Source: Maratus speciosus (taxonomy: Eukaryota > Arthropoda > Arachnida > Araneae > Salticidae). From it: a stretch of 64,000 bases of DNA. A program made the position numbers and the translations under genes. Under the pieces are notes generated by a model. That model worked only from the letters and a program-made list of their open reading frames with translations, was not told the DNA's origin and ran no database searches. The stretch lies in contig OZ010800.1 of assembly GCA_963932465.1 (NCBI GenBank), positions 38,058,352 to 38,122,351 of the forward strand, read 5' to 3'. Positions 37,901 to 52,900 of the stretch are shown here, one piece after another (position 1 is the first letter of the stretch; every line of letters starts with the position of its first letter).

Positions 37901-40900
37901 TTCAAATATTTTTAATTTAAAGGAAAAAGAGAAGCGCTAATCCATTTCTTAATTTCTGATCAAAAGCGCCTACTGATTTTATGCGAGTAAAAATCAATGA
38001 TTTAAAAAGTTATATTTCATAAAAATGCTTTATCATTCCTTAAATACAGCTACAATGAATATTTTATTCTGTTATAAGCTTCAGTTCTTTTTACAGTAAA
38101 ATTATAAGCAATCTGAATAGATTAAATGCATAATTAATACGAAATTATTCTAATTAAAATATTAAATGATAAACACATCTTGTCTCTTTATTGCTTGGAT
38201 CCATGCTTCCTTTTTTAAAATACATTCATAGAACCTCTTGGTCCAAAAAAAAAAAAAAAAAAAATTATTCTTTCCATGTTCGAAAAAATTACACTTCATA
38301 TCTGAGAAACAAAAAGTACAATCCGTGAAAGAATAAACTATCTCATAGTAATCGTTCTTCTAAAAGCAGTTTATTCTGCTATTGACCACGTGACTTCAAA
38401 ATCTTTCCAAAATTATTCGCATGGGCATTTTTGGTGAATGAACGAGTACTGAAGTAACGAAAGACTAAATGAATACCCGTATGTGATACTAAAATATGGG
38501 AACAATTGATTTTCGAGTCCAAAGACTGAACACAAATTCGCATCTTTCTGCATCAGACAATGCAGCTTCATTCATGAATCATGAAATGAAAGTAGCATTT
38601 GAAGTTTGTTTCTTAGTTCTGTAGTAGTGACTAACAACTCATATTCAGAACTAACGTTTCAGTACTTCGTATCAGAGAGAATACCCGTTACTCAGTAACG
38701 AATACATGTGGTTTGCAATACCTCTAATGAGGGATATTGCTGAATCTTGAAGCCAAATATTTAAAAATGCATAATTCTTAAAATTTTCAATAAAATTAAC
38801 ATGGGGTATAATGAAACAAGGGATACAATGAAACATTACTTGTAAAATCAGTCAAATTTGTCATAGAGAGTTACAGTTTATATATATGGTATGCAACTAT
38901 ATGTTCCAGCTACTGAAGTGATTTGGATACATTCACATTTCTGCAACCTTAGCAATAGAAGATTAGTATTTGTTTTACACCATTGAAAGTAAGTTTCTTT
39001 ACTAAAAAGTAATTTTGTCTCTTTTTCCTTGTTGTTATATGTAATAATTATTTTTTCTATACATTGTTACCTTTGGGTTGTTGTCTTCATATTTCCAAAA
39101 CCAAAAAAAAAAAATAAAAATAAATAAATATTAGAAGTTTGTAAATAAATTTTGACTTAGTAACCTCAGTGTGGGGTACAATGAAACACTTGCAGACAGG
39201 GTACAATGGAGCAAGTTTCATTATAGTAATAATATAGTAGTAAATAGAATATATTAGAAGTAAGAGTAGGAAAACAGAAAAAAAGGACTTTTGTTCTAAC
39301 CAGGCCAGTAAAAAATGCTTTTATTAAGCAATTAAAAAGTAAAAAGCTAAGAAGGGATTGTTTTCAAAACAAACTCTGCCTGCTACAGAGTCTGAACAAG
39401 ATTGCAATGATTCAGATTTTTTTCCAGTTTCAGCTGATCATCGAGATACTAAGAATGAGATATCAACATATAACATGTATGGCACAAACCTATCTATAAT
39501 AAATGGAAACATAAGGAAATATATTCCGTTGGAGAAATCATACATTTAAATGAAGTCAAATATGAAGTATAATTCAACCTAGTTTTAAATTTATGTATTC
39601 TTCAGAAACTTACATTTCTAAAAAAACTCAAATTGTGTGGAAACTGCCACCCCTATCTCTTCAGGAGCAACTAAAAGAAAAGCAGAAATGCTAATTTTTG
39701 AAACTGATTAAATACCATTAATACCACTGGTAAATACCATTAAAACTAGTATTTACCAGTAAAACCAATAGCCAATTTAGTATAAAATGAAAAGTATTTC
39801 TTAAACTACAGTAAATTCTGTCTAAGGCGGACTCTGTATAAGCCGGAAATCTGTCTACCGCGGAAATTTTTCCAAGTCCTGGCAAACCCATAGAAAATTA
39901 CATTAGTTCATGCTGCATAAGGCGGAATCTGTCTAACGCAGAAACAGAAAGCATTTTAAGGTCCCACCGAATCCAAAATTTTGCATAAGGTGGAAAAAAG
40001 GATAATTTAAAAATGAAAGGCATTTTGTTTATTAAACTTTAAAACTGATAAGTCAAATACTCAATGTCGTGCATGTTAGTTAAATTCCGTAGCACTTTGA
40101 AAAAGTTAATTCAAAAGGACAGAAACTGTTTAAATTTTAAGAAATTTATGCTTGTGCCATTTTTTCCATATGCAAAATTATATTTAAAAGTTAATATTTT
40201 TAGTAGAATGAGCATTTATCAAAATATATATTTTCAAAAGTGCAATATATTATACTTTAAGGATGTACTCAAATTCAAAGTTTTCGCGTTCTGTCTCATT
40301 CTCGAAGTTTATTGGGGGGGTGGGGGGGGGTGTGGATCTGTTAGTTTTTTGTGTGTGTGTGTGTGTGTAAACTTCCAATTCGCGTGTATTACAGAGCAGT
40401 TCTAGGAAACTGAATAGCATTTGTCATTTATCTATAAAGACAAAAGATCTTTCCGAATTTCAGTTTTCAACCGATTTTCGAGTCAGGAAAATCAATAAAA
40501 AATCATGAAATTTGAGGGATTTTTTTTTTTTTTTTTTTGGGGGGGGGGGGGGCTTTTTTGCATAAGCCGGAATATTGTCTACCACAGAAATTTTTCTCAG
40601 TCCCGATCGATTCCGCCTTAGACAGAGTTTACTGTATAGAATTTTCTTATTTTTTCATTTAGATTTTCATAAAGTTCCGTTTTGTATTTTATTAATCAAG
40701 TTTTGTGTTTGTATTTATCTCATTGTTCATAAAATAAACTATATTGGGTGAAAATTGCTTCCATCATTTGCAGTGTTTCATTGTACCCCTGCATACGGGG
40801 TACAATGAAAAACTGTAAGACATTTACTTTTTGTTATTTTTCAAGCATAAAGATATTGATTAGAAACTAATAAAAATTTATTTAGATGGGAAAAACCCAA

Positions 40901-43900
40901 GATTAAAAGTATGCATTAATTAAATTTTTCTGCATGCAAAATTGTGGATAGGAAAAAAAAAATTAGTAAATTTTTTCATTGTACCCTGTCTTCCCCTAAA
41001 TATTAAATTTACAGAAAAGCCACACTATAAATGAAAGCAAGCAGTGGAAATTTACAACCAGTTCAAATACTTGATACTGTTATTACAGCCTATTGTTGTG
41101 AAAAAAAAGACAAATTATTTGCATAAGAAAAAATGCTTATTCTTTCTCCGATAAATTAGTCATGCTTGAACAGTAAAATTTATATTAAATTTGAGAAAAA
41201 AAAAAAAAAAAAAAAAAAGAAGAAGAAGAAGAATACTTACTGCATCTGTAACAGTCCGAAGAAAAAATTTTTGGTAGGATAAAGGTGGGCAGTATTTATT
41301 TACTAAAGAATTTTTAACCGTGCATTTGAGAATTTTTTCTTGGATATTAATAGATAAAGGTGAGAGTTCCTAGAAAAGGATAAAAGAATTTAATAGCAAA
41401 ATGAATAAAATACATTTCAATAATCAATATAGTATAGAATAAAAATTCTTAAGGTGAAAATAAAAATCATGATTAAAAAAAGAATATAATAATAAATAAA
41501 ATAAAATATGTATACTTAAAAAAATGAAATTGATTTTTAAAAATTAAAATAAAATTTTGTATAAGTTGTATTATTATGATTTTATTCAAGTAGTGGCCGC
41601 CAGGGAAGAAAATAAGAGAGAAGACTGAGATCACCCCCCTTCACTCTTCTATCCCGAACCTTGATTTTGCTTTCAAAACTAGCAGATTATAATTTAAAGG
41701 CATGTGTTATTGAAATAACGTGTTATGTTATGCATACAATTTAGAGGATTTCTTTGCAAAACATATTTTATGAATAATTAAAAAATAAAATTACTTCTGA
41801 ATATGAAAATTAATTGTATACTTGCATCATTATTTTTAATAAAACATATAAAAATGTTTTTAAGTGAAAATATCTATTAAAATGCAACAAATTAATACAT
41901 TTGTACAATAAATTTACTTGACCTAAAACTCTTTAAAAAAAACTTTAAATTTGTGAAATCTAATAAATGATTAAAGTTTATAGCAATTATTCATGCCAAC
42001 TTACCAAAAACATTTAAATTGTGCAATTCACAAAAATATGCTATATATATATATTTAAAAAGGAAGACTGAGTGAAATATAAAATTTGGTCAGAATAATT
42101 TATAAAGATTTTCTGATTGTGGAAGAAAACATTCTAATTGCAAAATAGATTAAGTTAAATTCTTTAAATAAATATTGTAGATGAGGAAAGCAATTTCATG
42201 TAAATAGCAATAACTCAAGATCTTTATAAACCAATCCAGGTACCAACTGTTTGTAGTGCAAGGAATTTTCAAGTAAGAAAATCCCCTGCATTTTATGGAA
42301 AGCTCAAAGAATTATTTAATACTTTTAAGTTATCAATATTTACTTAGATTTAGGAGTTTTAAAGGAAAGAGTAAAAATGCAATCAGTGCTTTAAATTGAG
42401 TGCCTTTCATAGGTTAATTAATTTTCAAACATTAAAGCAATTTTTAAACAATTGACTACCAGGGTTGGCAAGTTTCTTCCAAAGTGGAAAAAACCGGCCG
42501 GAAGAAATAGGTTTCTTCCAAGTGGAAGAAACTTTTTTTTTTTTTTTATTTATCATATAAGTTTTAACTTTGTAAGATACAATAAATGCCTTCTTATAAC
42601 CTTAAGTAAGTTAATTCCATTAGACCTATACAAATTTAATTACATATGCTTAATATTACATAATTTTTTAGTGAAGATTACATACCCGTCTAAAGCTTTT
42701 CAACCATTGGCTACATGAAGAAAAGAAATTTTATCCAAATTACACAATATCAATTAAATGTTATCTATTTCAATTTGACCAGCATATTTTTTAATTATTT
42801 AAACTAGTAACAAATAGTTTGAATCATTTACCAACAGTACCATGAAACTCATTTAAATAAAAGACAATGTTTTTAATTTTGATCCATTTTATTTAGGTTA
42901 GTAATATAAAATAATTACTGTATTAAATAATATCATTTAAATCATTTTTTCCCTTACTACAATGCAGCATGCTATAACAAAACAAAAGCATTTTAGCAGT
43001 GGATGCTGCAATCAGTTTCCAACTTAGAATGGATGAATGCAAAAAATGCAAAACATTCTATCAAATCCTACAGAATTTCAGGAAAGTTTAAAAGCATTGA
43101 GATACCCATAGACATTTTTAAAGCATTAGTCTGTTAAAATCAGCTTTGAGATATGCATGCTAGATGATAGTATAAATAATCACAAATTTGTGTATTTACT
43201 GTGTTGTGCAGTTTAAAATAATGCATTTTTATATGAAAATAATGTATTTTTTATATGAAAAATAAAGAATTTGTAGGTAGTTTTTTCTCTTTTTTCATAA
43301 ATGACATTATTAAAGGAAAAAAAACAAACTTCCCTCTACATCTAAAGTTGTAAAATCCATCACCAGTAAATGTCTGCTGAACTTGAAGTTTGTTATTTAA
43401 AAAAACTTATTTTTCCAAAAATAATATTTTTAATATTAATTAAATTTTCCAATTTATATATATAATTATACTTTGAGTTTAATTCTTTTGTATAGTTAAT
43501 ATACTTTAATTTTAAGCATCTGTTTTACTTTCTGTTGGTTTCTTCCAGTTTCTTCCACTGTCCTGGAAGAAACTGGTTTCTTCCGGAAGAAACCCAACCC
43601 TGATGCCTACCTTTTTCCACGAAAATATAACATTTTAAAAAATTCAAATTTAGGGGAAATACCATGTTTCCTACTATTTCTACCTACAGTGAGGCTAAGT
43701 AACTTGAGGCTTCTAGGCCCCATTAACTCATAATGTTTCTCTCCTCTCTTGATAAGTTCAGTCACTAGAACCCAAATTACAGGCAGCTAGAACATTTCCG
43801 ACTTTTCCTGAAATTTCGCAATTTTTGTACTATAGCACTAACAGTCATTATATTTCCATGAATATATCTATATATATATTTTTGTTTTGGTGCATTTCTG

Positions 43901-46900
43901 CAAATCATTCATTTTTGAAAAAAAAAAAAATCCACAAAATCTGTATTTTGGAATTAATAGTTTCATAGGAGAACCAGAAAATAGTGCAATATTTTGTCAT
44001 CTGATGATGAAAAACTCATAAATTTCGTCAAGTGGTTGCAGAAAAAAAAAAAAAAATTGGGAATTTGTCAATCGGACAGGAAGGAAAATTGCGAATTACG
44101 TTAACGGTTATTGAAAAAAATTGTGATAGTCTTCAATCTATCTCTAAAGAAATGGAAAATGTAGTCAATCATTCGCTGAAACTCGCAGAGATGTCACTTT
44201 TTCATTTTTTTGACGGATTTCCACTTTTTTTGCTTTTTTAAAAATCGATCAGCGGTTTCCGCTGAATCGTGAAAACAAAAAAATCGCGTTAATGTGCGCT
44301 GCAAAACAGACTGAGAATTTTGTCGAACAGTCCAGCAAACGTTCAGCAAAAAAAAATTCCGAATTTTGGCAAACGATCGGAGAAAAGGAACACGAATTTT
44401 GGCAAACGATCGTGGAAAGAAATCGTGAAATTTGGCAAACGATCATGGAAAAAATATCGAATTTCGGCAAATGATCGAAGAAAAAAAATGAATTTCGGCA
44501 AACAATCGCAGAAAAAATCTGGAATTTTGGCAAACGATCGCGGGGAAAAAATTTCGTATTTCTGCAAAGTGTTGTGGTAAAAAATCCCGAATTTTGGCAA
44601 AAGATTGCGAATTTCGTCAAACGTTCCGGGAGAAAAATCTTGAATTTCAGAAAATGAACGCAGGAAAAAAATCATGAATTTCAGCAACCTATAGAAGAAA
44701 AAAACACGAAATTTCTGTAAACAATCGCGGAAAAAAAGTGCAAATTTCGTCAAACGATCGCGAAAAAATTCAAATTTCGGTAAAAAATCGAGAATTTGGA
44801 TGAATGGTTGCGGAAAAAAGTAGTATGCCAGGTAAATGTGTCCTGAAATATCGATAAAAGTATGTCCTGAATTATCACCTAGGATCAGTACTACCACTGG
44901 ATATGCGAATAATTTAATTTTGTCATTCAATATGGGCTAATGTAGAATTTTTTAAAGCTATACTGATGAACAGGTAAAAATTGTGATATTAAATTTCATT
45001 TATATTAAAACTATTTTAATTTGCTTTTTGTTTATTTTTAAGAAATTTACAAAGGAAGCTTAACCTTTCTTGCCTCCTCTAAATAGCCATCCCTGGTACC
45101 AAGAATTATAGATTCCAAAGTAATCAAGCCTCTAATAAGATAATATTAAGAAGCATGCTATACATTTTTATTTTTTAGTTAATGAAATTATAATTAGTAA
45201 TTACACAAATATTAGACACTGCAAATGAATTTCAGTGTTAGAGCAGAACAAATAAAAAACACACAAATATAAGGCAGCTTTTTTTTTGCACTAGTAACTT
45301 ATAAAATAACTTTAATCATATAAAGCATAACACATAATATGCATATTGACAATAAATAAATATAAGAAACATAATTAGTTACATCCTTTAATTCATACAC
45401 AGGCATAGAGTAAATATAATCATGACAATACAGTATTAGAGCATAGATTGTCTGAACCTGTCAGGTCTGCATGCAGTTTGAATAACTAGACAAATTAAAG
45501 ATATTAACTGTAACATTTAATTTTCTATCATAAGAAATGTACCCCTTTTATTTTGATGTTCATAATTATTGAAGCAGTATTTTCAGCGCCCCATTACTTT
45601 TGAGCATCACCACAGGATCTTTATGTACATGAAGCCAATAAGTAGTCTTTGGTTACTATTGGCAGATTATAAAAAGGGTTCTTTTGAATGGTTTCTCTCT
45701 ATGAAAGTGACCTCTCCTGTGACCCTAGGGATGGAGCTTGTGAAGAACTTTGCAAAAATGAAGTCAATTATAATCAAGTCTAATATAAGTATCCTAATTG
45801 TTAACAAGTTATTTTTTAGAATAGCTATGGAGCAGGTGTTAACATTGTTCCATTCTCCTTTAGCCCTAACTTTTTGTAATATATATTTATTTGCAAAAGC
45901 AGAATGAGAAAAATAAGAAAATCACTGTTAAATCTTTTAGTTACTTTGTTGTATTTTCTATACTTATTTTTCATAAAAAGTGAATAATTTGATTATTACA
46001 AAAGAAATTATGGCAGAATAAATTTAATTAAATATGAATTTTAATTCAAATGCTTTTTATATCTGATAAAAACTTATACAAGCTTAAAAAGTTAAACTCA
46101 TAGAGTTTTTTTTTTTTTGTAAGCTTCTTTTATTTATTTAGTAGGCTAAATTATCTTTTAAAAGATTGCAATTTACATTTATCTTAGATTTAAATACTTT
46201 TTCAAATCAATATAAAAATTAGGAGAATATCTTATTTTATTTGTCTGATCAAAATCAATGATAGGGGAGAGTGGGATGGAATGGGGCAGACGGTTTTTCT
46301 CTTTATGTATCATTCTAAACATTTCATCAATCACACACTAGATGAAGCAATGATATCCCAATCTTCGGTTCAAAAAAGTTGCTGATATGCATAAACTTAC
46401 AATTGTATAAATAAAAAGATTATTTCAAGAATCAAAAGTAAATTTGCTTCATATACAGTACAGCCCCGATTATTCGCAGAATTGGGTGGAAAGGGTACCG
46501 CGGATAACAAAAATCACGGATAACCCGAAAATGACTGAAAATGGGGTGCAAAGACAAAAAAAAAAAAAAAAAAAAAAAAATTTAACATAAAAACTATATT
46601 TTAGTGTACAAAAAACATAATAAAACGTTTAAAATACATACATATGCACAGTACGTCAGAAACCTTTGCTTTACATTTAAATCACTAAAATAAAGAACAA
46701 GAAACAATGCCGTACATACTGTATAAAATGAGGTGAGTTATATCTTTAAAAAAAAAAATCAGTCACTTGTTTTTGCTTCCTGCTTTGGAAACACCTTTTC
46801 TTTATTCTAAATTGTAAATTATTATATTTCTTTTAGTATGGAATAATTTTTATCTCAGAAATGAAGTTATTCTTGATATGCTCTCCTGGAATTTATCATA

Positions 46901-49900
46901 ATAGTCTTATTTAATTGTAAAATATTTTAATTGCTGTCTTTACGTTTGGTTAATAAAATCAAGAAAAGACATCAAAACTTTATATCTGATATTTCAAACA
47001 TGGCAACCGAGTCTAGAAATATTCTTCTATTACTTTTGAATACATGAATTTTTCTATTTATATTAATTAGTAGGGCTTATTGTATTTTTCTTGCTGTTGG
47101 CTTAAATAAATAAATAAATAAATAAATAAAAAAAAAAAAAAATTTGCTTTGCGGATAAACCGCACTGCAGATAATTGGGGCTTTACTGTACTTTTTATGC
47201 TTTCTGTATATTAATGACTTGCTTATGCGTAGATGTAATAGTTTCTCTATTTATGGAACATTATACTCTACATTATCCATAATTTAAACTAAGCCTAAAA
47301 GCAGCATTATTGTTTATACAGGAAGTTTAACATAAAAGAAGGCATTGGGGAGGAATGGGACAAGTACAAGCCCAATTCCTTCTTTTGAATAAGATAAATG
47401 TAAATTAGGGTGTAAAAAAAATCATGTTTTTTTTTTTTAATCCAAAAAATCATATTTTTATGATTTTTTCCCCAGCAATTAAATACTGAATAGATACCAA
47501 GAGTTTTAGGTTTCCAAAACAATTTTAAAAACTCTAATTCTACATAATCTATGTTTTTATGCTTTAATTAATAACATTATAATTATTAATTACAGAAATT
47601 ATAAAAACTGCAAATTAGTAGTGTCATTAGTTAGTATCATATAACAACGTTAAATACTTTAATATTTTGTAATAATTATGTTAAACTACATTAAATGCTA
47701 CTGATATTTAATATTTTATTAAATTTATTAATTGCACATTTAATATTAAATTGTTAATACTACTTAAAATTAAAACTACTAATTATTAAACAATTAACTC
47801 TTTAATTCGTAACATATTATACATTTTTATGCTTTACTTACTAAAAAGATAATGTAGTATTCATTTTAGAAAGAGAAAGGGGCAGGATGCTAGTTCTAAA
47901 AAAGGGCACTAACTCTTGAGGAAATATATTAGTACAGCAGACTCCCTCAAATCCGCACTGCTTGGGACCAGAGGTTGTGCGGATTTTAGAATTTTGTGGA
48001 TTTCTGGTCACTGCTTTGTTTACTACATATTTTAAACAGTAATTTGAATGCAATAATGCAATCAAAATTATAATGAAAGAGTGCAATATAGTAAAATATT
48101 GAAATGATTAAGTAAAGTAATATAAACTAAAATGATAACAAGTAAGATAATTTCAGAAATTATTAAAACTAAAGGTCAAGTAAATAATTAATAATGTATA
48201 GAAATATATAGGACAAAAGTGAGACACAATTTCCTTGAATTATTCAATGAAACTTTCCTCATAAAGGCAACCTATTAAGTCGCATCAAAATCATAAAGTA
48301 AGGAACTTTTAATACAGGTTTAGTCAGTCTTAATAATAAAATAAGCTTGATTAATACTCAAATATCTTTGGTAAATAGATTGTGATTACCAGTGATATCA
48401 GAAATATCTTGATTTTTTTCTAAAATAAATTTATATATTTCCTTCATGAAAAACCACAAGTTCAGGCAGTCATATTATCGAAAATTACATATTAAAATAC
48501 ACACAGAATAATATAAAACTGAAAAATTCTGCAATTTTGCCTCTACATCTGAACTGAAAGCTTCATTGTTTATATCTGTGATGATGTGCGGATTTTAGAC
48601 ATTTGGAGATTTGAGGTAGTCTACTGTATAATATGTTTAGTAACGATATAAGAATAAAAAGTATATAATTTTTTAGTATGATAAATAAAGTGTCATTAAT
48701 TTTAACAATTTTATGAACTACAAATTAAACTAGTTGGATGTGCCAATCCCAAAATTTTCTTCTATCTTATACATCTTAATATTTCAAAAACTAGTTACAC
48801 ATGTTAATACTTCAATATTATTAGTTCATTACTATACCAACTTTGTTTTTCATCTTAAATTTCTGCTTCAGTCAATTAAATGAACTAAAAACGAGCTAAT
48901 CTATATCTTGATATTTGTTAAAATTAATAGTTTTCCCTTATTCTGTTGTTATCAGATGTTTTTGAATAGCCGGCTTAGCAGGAAGTGAGTTCCCGCCTTT
49001 GCACGAGCCGCCGATGGACAATAGAACTACGAAAAATAAAGAAAAGTATACAAAAATCGCCATCACAGAGCCCCATTACCACGCGATATTTCCAAATTCA
49101 AGGGGGACCTGTTGGCCAAAGCCAAAAACATGCACAAAAAATTTGGTTCAATTGTATGCATAATTTTATACAATTTTCGATTGTACAATAAAGAAAATGG
49201 TACAGACATCGTAATTATAGCGCACCCTTCCAGCGGAATTTTTCCAGATTCAGGGAGGACCTTCATGAAATGAACAAAAAGAAACACAAAAAATTTGGCT
49301 CAATTCTCTGCATAACTTCATACACTTTTCGATGGTATAATATTCAAAATGGCACAAAAATCGCTAATACAGCGCCCCCTACCCGCAATTTTTTTCCAAA
49401 TTAAGGAAGGACCTGCTTGCCATAGCCAAGAACTTAAAATAAAAATTTGGTTCAATTCTATGCATAACTTCATACACTTTTCGATGGTACAATATGCAAA
49501 ATCACTATTACAGCGCCCCCTAGTGGCAAATTTTTTCCAAATTCAGGGAGGTGCTGCTTGTCATATCCATAAACTTAAAATAAAAATTTGGTTCAATTCT
49601 ATGCATAACTTCATACACTTTTGGATAGTACAATATTCAAAATCGCACAAAAAATCGCTGTGACAGCGCCCCCTACCGGCGAATTTTTTCCAAATTCAGG
49701 GAGGACCTACCTGCCATATCCAAAAACTTAAAATAAAAAATTTTTTCAATTCTATGCATAACTTCATATACTTTTGGATGGTAAAATATTCAAAATCGCA
49801 CAAAAATCGGTATTACAGCGCTCCCTACCGGCAAATTTTTTCCAAATTCAGGGAGGACCTACCTGCCATATCCAAAAACTTAAAATAAAAATTTGGTTCA

Positions 49901-52900
49901 ATTCTATGCATAACTTCATACACTTTTGGATGGTACAATATTCAAAATCGCTGTTACAGCGCCCCCTATCGGCGAATTTTTTTCCAAATTCAGGGAGGAC
50001 CTACCTGCCATATCCAAAAACTTAGCATAAAAATTTGGTTGAATTCTATGCATAACTTCATATACTTTTGGATGGTACAATATTCAAAATCGCTATTACA
50101 GCGCCCCCTACTGGCGAATTTTTTCCAAATTCAGGGAGGATCTGCTTGCCATAGCCAAAAACTTAACATAAAAATTTGGTTCAATTCTATGCATAACTTC
50201 ATACACTTTTTGATGGTACAATGGCGACAGACACACGGACAGACAGACATTTTCTATAAACATGTTTTTGGGGATCTCTGACCCCTAAAACATGTAAATC
50301 CGTCGAAAACCGGAAGTCGAAAAAAATTTCGATTACAATACTTTCTTCTATTGAAGATAGAAGAAAGTAAAAATACAATTGAATAATAACATGTTTTAAT
50401 AATAGCTTGTTTTTTCTAAAGAAATAAAGTTTATCATTTTTGCAAGGTCTTAGGCATATGGATTTAGGATTTAGAAATACTGTGGAATGGGGAAGTTTTT
50501 TAAAAGAAATTTCTGGCTACAACTACAGGAGAATTTCACTATTTTTTTAAAAGGTAGTGTGGAATTAAACAATTTTAAAAGGGTCAGGGTGCATCCAGGG
50601 GCGTAGCTACAAATATTTTTTTCGGAGGGGGGGGGGGGGAATTAAAAAAATTTCCCAACTTGGAAGAAATTGCTCTATTTTCCAACTGAAATGATATGTG
50701 CAATGTGTGTTTAATGATAATGATACTTAAAAAAATTTCTTTCCAAAGAAAAGTACTGAAACTAAAAACAAAAATTATAATTATTGGTTCATTTAATGAA
50801 AGTTTTCGTCTTCTATTGTGTAGGAGTTATAATCGTACTTCATATGAAAATAGCCTCATGATATTTTGTGAAAGGAACAAAGTTTTAGAGGAAATAGATT
50901 ACAGACATTGTTGATGGACAGCAGTAGGGAAATTTAGGTCTGCTAGATCTATGATATTTTTGTAGCGCAAAGAAACACAATGACAAATTGAGTCTGGTTG
51001 CTTTTTGTATTTCTTTTGATAATTTAACTAGTTTACTGTTACAGAACTCAGAAAGGTAGTTAGCAAAATAATAAAAAATTCTTCTTATTATTTTTTTTTT
51101 CACTGTTATTTAAAAAAAAAAAAAGTTTTCAAAAATCTAGAATTTCCCAAGTTCACATATATTGGAGGGGGAGCCCCCCCCCCCCCCATCGCGACGCTTC
51201 TGGGTGTATCACCCTTAAAAAAATTGCATAGAAGAAACAGTAAGTAATTACAGAATTAATAAAATCTGCAAATAAGTAATTTCATTAATTGGTAGCACAC
51301 AAAACAAAACTAACAAATATTATTTGGAGCTCGTATTATATTTGTACTTAGAAAAATTGCTGTTAATCACCTAAATATAAACTTACACACATGTATGTGT
51401 ATGCTAACCAAAAAAATTATAAAAGTCAGTTAAACCCATTCATACACGCACACACAGCAAATATAAGAATAGCCGGTTACATCTGAAATTCCCAAAATAT
51501 TAAATAACAGCATTATCATCACCGGTCAGTGGCGATTATTAGCTTTCAATGGTTCAATTTTTTCTTATTAAAAATAAAAAAGTTTAGCTGCTTTTTCAAC
51601 CCTTAATTTTTTTTTTTTTTTTTTTTTTTTGTTATATATAAGTTACAAAGTTTAAGGGGAAAAAAAAAAAAATCAATCTGTAGGGCAGAGTGGTAATGGA
51701 TGGGCCAATTTTTGTAATTTTTTCTAATAATTTTTTTTTGGCTCAGAATCGGCTCTTCAGTTACTTTACTTATTTGGTTATAGAAAAAAGTCATAAAAAT
51801 TGGATTAGAAAATGTCTATAATGAATGATAATAGAAAATAAAAATATAGAAATTTGGCCCAGTCATCCCCGTCCATGGGGCTGAATGGACCACTAAATGA
51901 ATTCAATGAAAAAATGTGGAATTAATCTTTTATTCACCAAATATGACAAAATGAATGGCACTTGACATGATATGTTCAAAGGTATACTGAAATAGTAAGT
52001 AATACATAATGCTTATTAAAATTTATAAACGTCAAAAGTGACATTATTAAATCACATTATTGTAGCAAAAAAAATGACAAAATAATGAGATTATAAGAAA
52101 GAAAGAACATAAAATATGTATAATAATAATAGATAATAATACACATTATGATTTAACGAAATTGTTTTTCAAAATTAATGTTAAACGACATGGTTGTAAC
52201 AGTGTTGAACTGCCTATTAATTGATTACTATTTAGCGTAAATTTCTGGTATTATTTATTCTACCGATCAGATTCAGAATATAAACAATTATTCTAGTTTT
52301 ATATAAAATCGGAAAAGACTGGTAGGTGTGGTCAACAGCTAGACAGTTCACCTTAATCATTTATAAAATTTAACTTATGTTTCTAATTAATAACTAATAT
52401 TTCTTAGGATGAAAATGTGCAAGTTATTTTTTAGACATCACTATAAACCTATTCTAACTAGAAAGTAATTTAATCTAAATCCATGACAGCCAATTATGTT
52501 TCATATTAAAGAGAAAATTAGAAAAAAGGGAAGAAAAACAATATTTTCATGATCAGGGCAAAGGTGGCCCATTCATGACCATGATATAGTGGCCCATTCA
52601 TGACCATGATATAGTGGCCCATTCAGCCCCACCTATACTTCTGTAATATATTCAGGTTTTTTTAGTACATTAAATTCAAATAACATCTAATATACATCCT
52701 AAAATTAGTTTGCAGATATGCAAAGACTTGCTAATACACATATCTACAATGAAAAAATAGATATTTCTCGGCTTATTTATTTTACTGAAAAGAGAAAACA
52801 TTTACTACATAATCAGATTCTTGACCATCCTACTCTAGTGGGAAAATGGCTCCTCCCAAACAATGGAAAATTTGATGAGTTTGGTAGAACACATAACGGC

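Noticed and set aside
40064..40405. 113-residue + ORF
   Set aside because: It lies within the nested Tigger-type element and runs through poly-G and (GT)n tracts. The translation is low complexity at its end.
44343..44930. 195-residue minus-strand ORF, the longest in the window
   Set aside because: It runs through the ~32-bp minisatellite. Its translation is a periodic Phe/Arg-rich repeat, other frames of the array are open too, and no domain is visible.
45569..45907. 112-residue + ORF of moderate complexity
   Set aside because: No recognisable domain, no plausible splice links or partner exons, and it lies inside an EEF2KMT intron. Kept only as an unassigned stretch.
49349..50281. Series of + strand ORFs with a repeated SMHNFIHFWMVQYSKS-like phrase
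   Set aside because: They are translations of the 141/152-bp array in the Helitron-like element. Periodicity comes from the DNA repeat, with stops between units and no start or splice support.
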